A stretch of DNA of 14,878 bases from Puniceicoccales bacterium (GTDB taxonomy: Bacteria; Verrucomicrobiota; Verrucomicrobiia; Opitutales; UBA953): the NCBI GenBank assembly GCA_031284845.1, contig JAITXH010000108.1, forward strand, positions 1-14,878, read 5' to 3'. Shown here in pieces: positions 13,794 through 14,878 of this stretch. Below the pieces are notes generated by a model. It was not told the origin of the DNA and made no database searches. It saw only the letters and a list, made by a program, of their open reading frames with translations. The first letter of the stretch is position 1, and every line of letters starts with the position of its first letter. The translations under genes were made by a program, and so were the position numbers.

Positions 13794-14878
13794 ATGTCTT
13801 TCCTTCGCATGAATTCTTCCTGTTTTCCACGGATCGCCGTAACATTTCTTACCTTTGCCGCTGCCTCATTTCCCGCCTTTGCCGCATCCGTCACCGTCGG
13901 CCCTGCGCCGGAACGTGTGCCTGTGGCCGACCTCGCAGGCGGGCCGCTCGGCGTTGAGCGCGTGGCGTCGTCCTTCGGCACTCCGCTTCCCTACGAGTCC
14001 ATCAAATCCAAGAACGGCAAACCGCTCTGGGTGCAAGTGGACCTCGGCGAGGCGTTCCCCATTGACGCCGTGAAACTCTATCCGTTCTGGCGCGAGTGGA
14101 AGAGCACGGTCTCCGCGCACAAGTTCCCTGAACGCTTCCGCATCGAAGCTGCCGACGATGCCGCCTTCACCGCGCCGCGCCTCATCGCCGACCACTCCGG
14201 TCGCGACTTCCGGCAAAAGGTGCCGTTGAAAATCGAGACCTTCACGCCACCCGCTCCCGTGAAAGCGCGTTACGTGCGCCTTACCGTCGCGAGGCCGTCG
14301 CAGTTTTTCCTGTGGCGCTTCGAGGTGATTTCCGGCGGAAAAGACCTCGCCGAAGGCAAGACGCTCGCCGACTCGACTCACGGCGACCTCGGCAAACACA
14401 AACTCCTGCGCCCGCAACGTCCGCACGGCGAAGGCGTCGTCTTCGATCACCCCGAGCAAGTCACCGCGCCCGAAACCTGGAAGCCCGTGAACGCGCTCCT
14501 GAGCACGCCGCGCAACAGCGTCCGCATCGGCGGGCTCTTCCAGCAAGCCTTTGACCGCAACCTCCGTTACCTGCTCACTTCCTACGATGTGGACGACCTC
14601 GTTTACAATTTCCGCACCCGCGAAGGGCAAACGGTGCCGCAGCCGCGCGGGTTCAAAAAAGGCGATTTCTGGACGGACATTCTTGGCGGCTCCAACGCGG
14701 GCCGTTTCCTCATGGGCGCGGGCAACGCGCTGCGTTGGTCTTGGGGGAAGAAAGACGATGATGAACTGCGCCGCCGCGTGGGCGCAGTCGTGGACGTCAT
14801 CGCCGAACACGCCCGCCCTGACGTTTATCTTTACGGCTTCCCCGAACGGCGCATCCTCTCGCCCGACCAAGACGCCTA
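13794..14878 (+). CDS. secreted discoidin-like plus GH127/DUF1680-like protein (partial, 3' end beyond window)
   Basis: The frame is open from 13794 to the window end (361 codons); an in-frame stop lies just upstream at 13773. The ATG at 13809 is an alternative start. The signal peptide has a likely cut after AFA (28-30). A F5/8 type C (discoidin)-like domain spans about 50-178, with WVQVDLGEAFPIDAVKLYP at 79-97 and ARYVRLTV at 158-165. From about 230, VRIGGLFQQAFDRNLRYLL (243-261), the YDVDDLVYNFR segment (264-274) and GRFLMG (303-308) resemble GH127/DUF1680 beta-L-arabinofuranosidases. That would make it a secreted plant-polysaccharide enzyme with a binding domain. The catalytic cysteine cluster of GH127 would lie further on and is not visible. 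Codons end strongly in C or G, more than in the neighbouring genes. Confidence 0.8.
   Translation, partial: MSFLRMNSSCFPRIAVTFLTFAAASFPAFAASVTVGPAPERVPVADLAGGPLGVERVASSFGTPLPYESIKSKNGKPLWVQVDLGEAFPIDAVKLYPFWREWKSTVSAHKFPERFRIEAADDAAFTAPRLIADHSGRDFRQKVPLKIETFTPPAPVKARYVRLTVARPSQFFLWRFEVISGGKDLAEGKTLADSTHGDLGKHKLLRPQRPHGEGVVFDHPEQVTAPETWKPVNALLSTPRNSVRIGGLFQQAFDRNLRYLLTSYDVDDLVYNFRTREGQTVPQPRGFKKGDFWTDILGGSNAGRFLMGAGNALRWSWGKKDDDELRRRVGAVVDVIAEHARPDVYLYGFPERRILSPDQDA

Noticed and set aside
13866..14870. A 334-codon open frame on the minus strand
   Set aside because: It lies antisense to the discoidin/GH127-like gene and results from that gene's C/G-ending codons. Its translation shows no domain or signal, whereas the plus strand shows clear motifs.
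1..14878. CRISPR arrays, tRNA/rRNA genes, transposases, phage or defence genes
   Set aside because: No regularly spaced repeats, cloverleaf-like sequence or hallmark proteins were seen; nearly all the DNA is explained by the listed genes.

Overview
The window looks like ordinary chromosome from a member of the Verrucomicrobiota, most likely an Opitutales/Opitutaceae-type bacterium. The clues are a secreted protein with T5SS/PEP-CTERM-type repeats and a PEP-CTERM tail, a secreted sugar isomerase-like protein, a secreted GH127-like glycosidase, moderately GC-rich DNA, and start codons that mostly lack a Shine-Dalgarno (SD) sequence. The lineage is inferred from gene content, not from a marker tree. 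No prophage, transposase, CRISPR array, tRNA or rRNA was seen.

Layout. Positions 1-388 are non-coding and hold nested inverted repeats plus a direct repeat. rlmN (minus, 23S/tRNA methylation) and dinB (plus, DNA polymerase IV) are divergent. dinB converges on dps (minus), with a perfect bidirectional terminator hairpin between them. Upstream of dps on the same strand lie ybeY (rRNA maturation) and a 7TM-HD c-di-AMP phosphodiesterase of the PgpH type, which overlap as an operon. Divergent from pgpH is a potassium-uptake pair, trkH (channel subunit) and trkA (RCK regulator). The 205-bp spacer between pgpH and trkH carries a strong G-quadruplex motif.

Positions 9375-12348 are all on the minus strand: a secreted xylose-isomerase-like TIM-barrel protein, a PEP-CTERM surface protein, and a small PglC-type sugar-phosphate transferase. 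The PEP-CTERM gene has its SD sequence inside a hairpin that abuts the start codon. From 12464 the plus strand carries a stand-alone rpsR (63 aa, ribosomal protein bS18) with a hairpin in its leader, then sua5 (tRNA t6A synthesis), then the start of a secreted protein with a discoidin-like domain and a GH127/DUF1680-like domain. The last gene runs off the window.

Together: rlmN, ybeY, rpsR and sua5 serve translation; dinB and dps serve DNA damage and oxidative stress; pgpH and trkHA plausibly form a potassium/c-di-AMP homeostasis block; the rest is envelope and polysaccharide biology. The most interesting non-gene signals are the G-quadruplex in the pgpH/trkH spacer, the SD-sequestering hairpin of the PEP-CTERM gene, the rpsR leader hairpin and the nested repeats at the left end. 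I did not find a convincing new multi-gene system.
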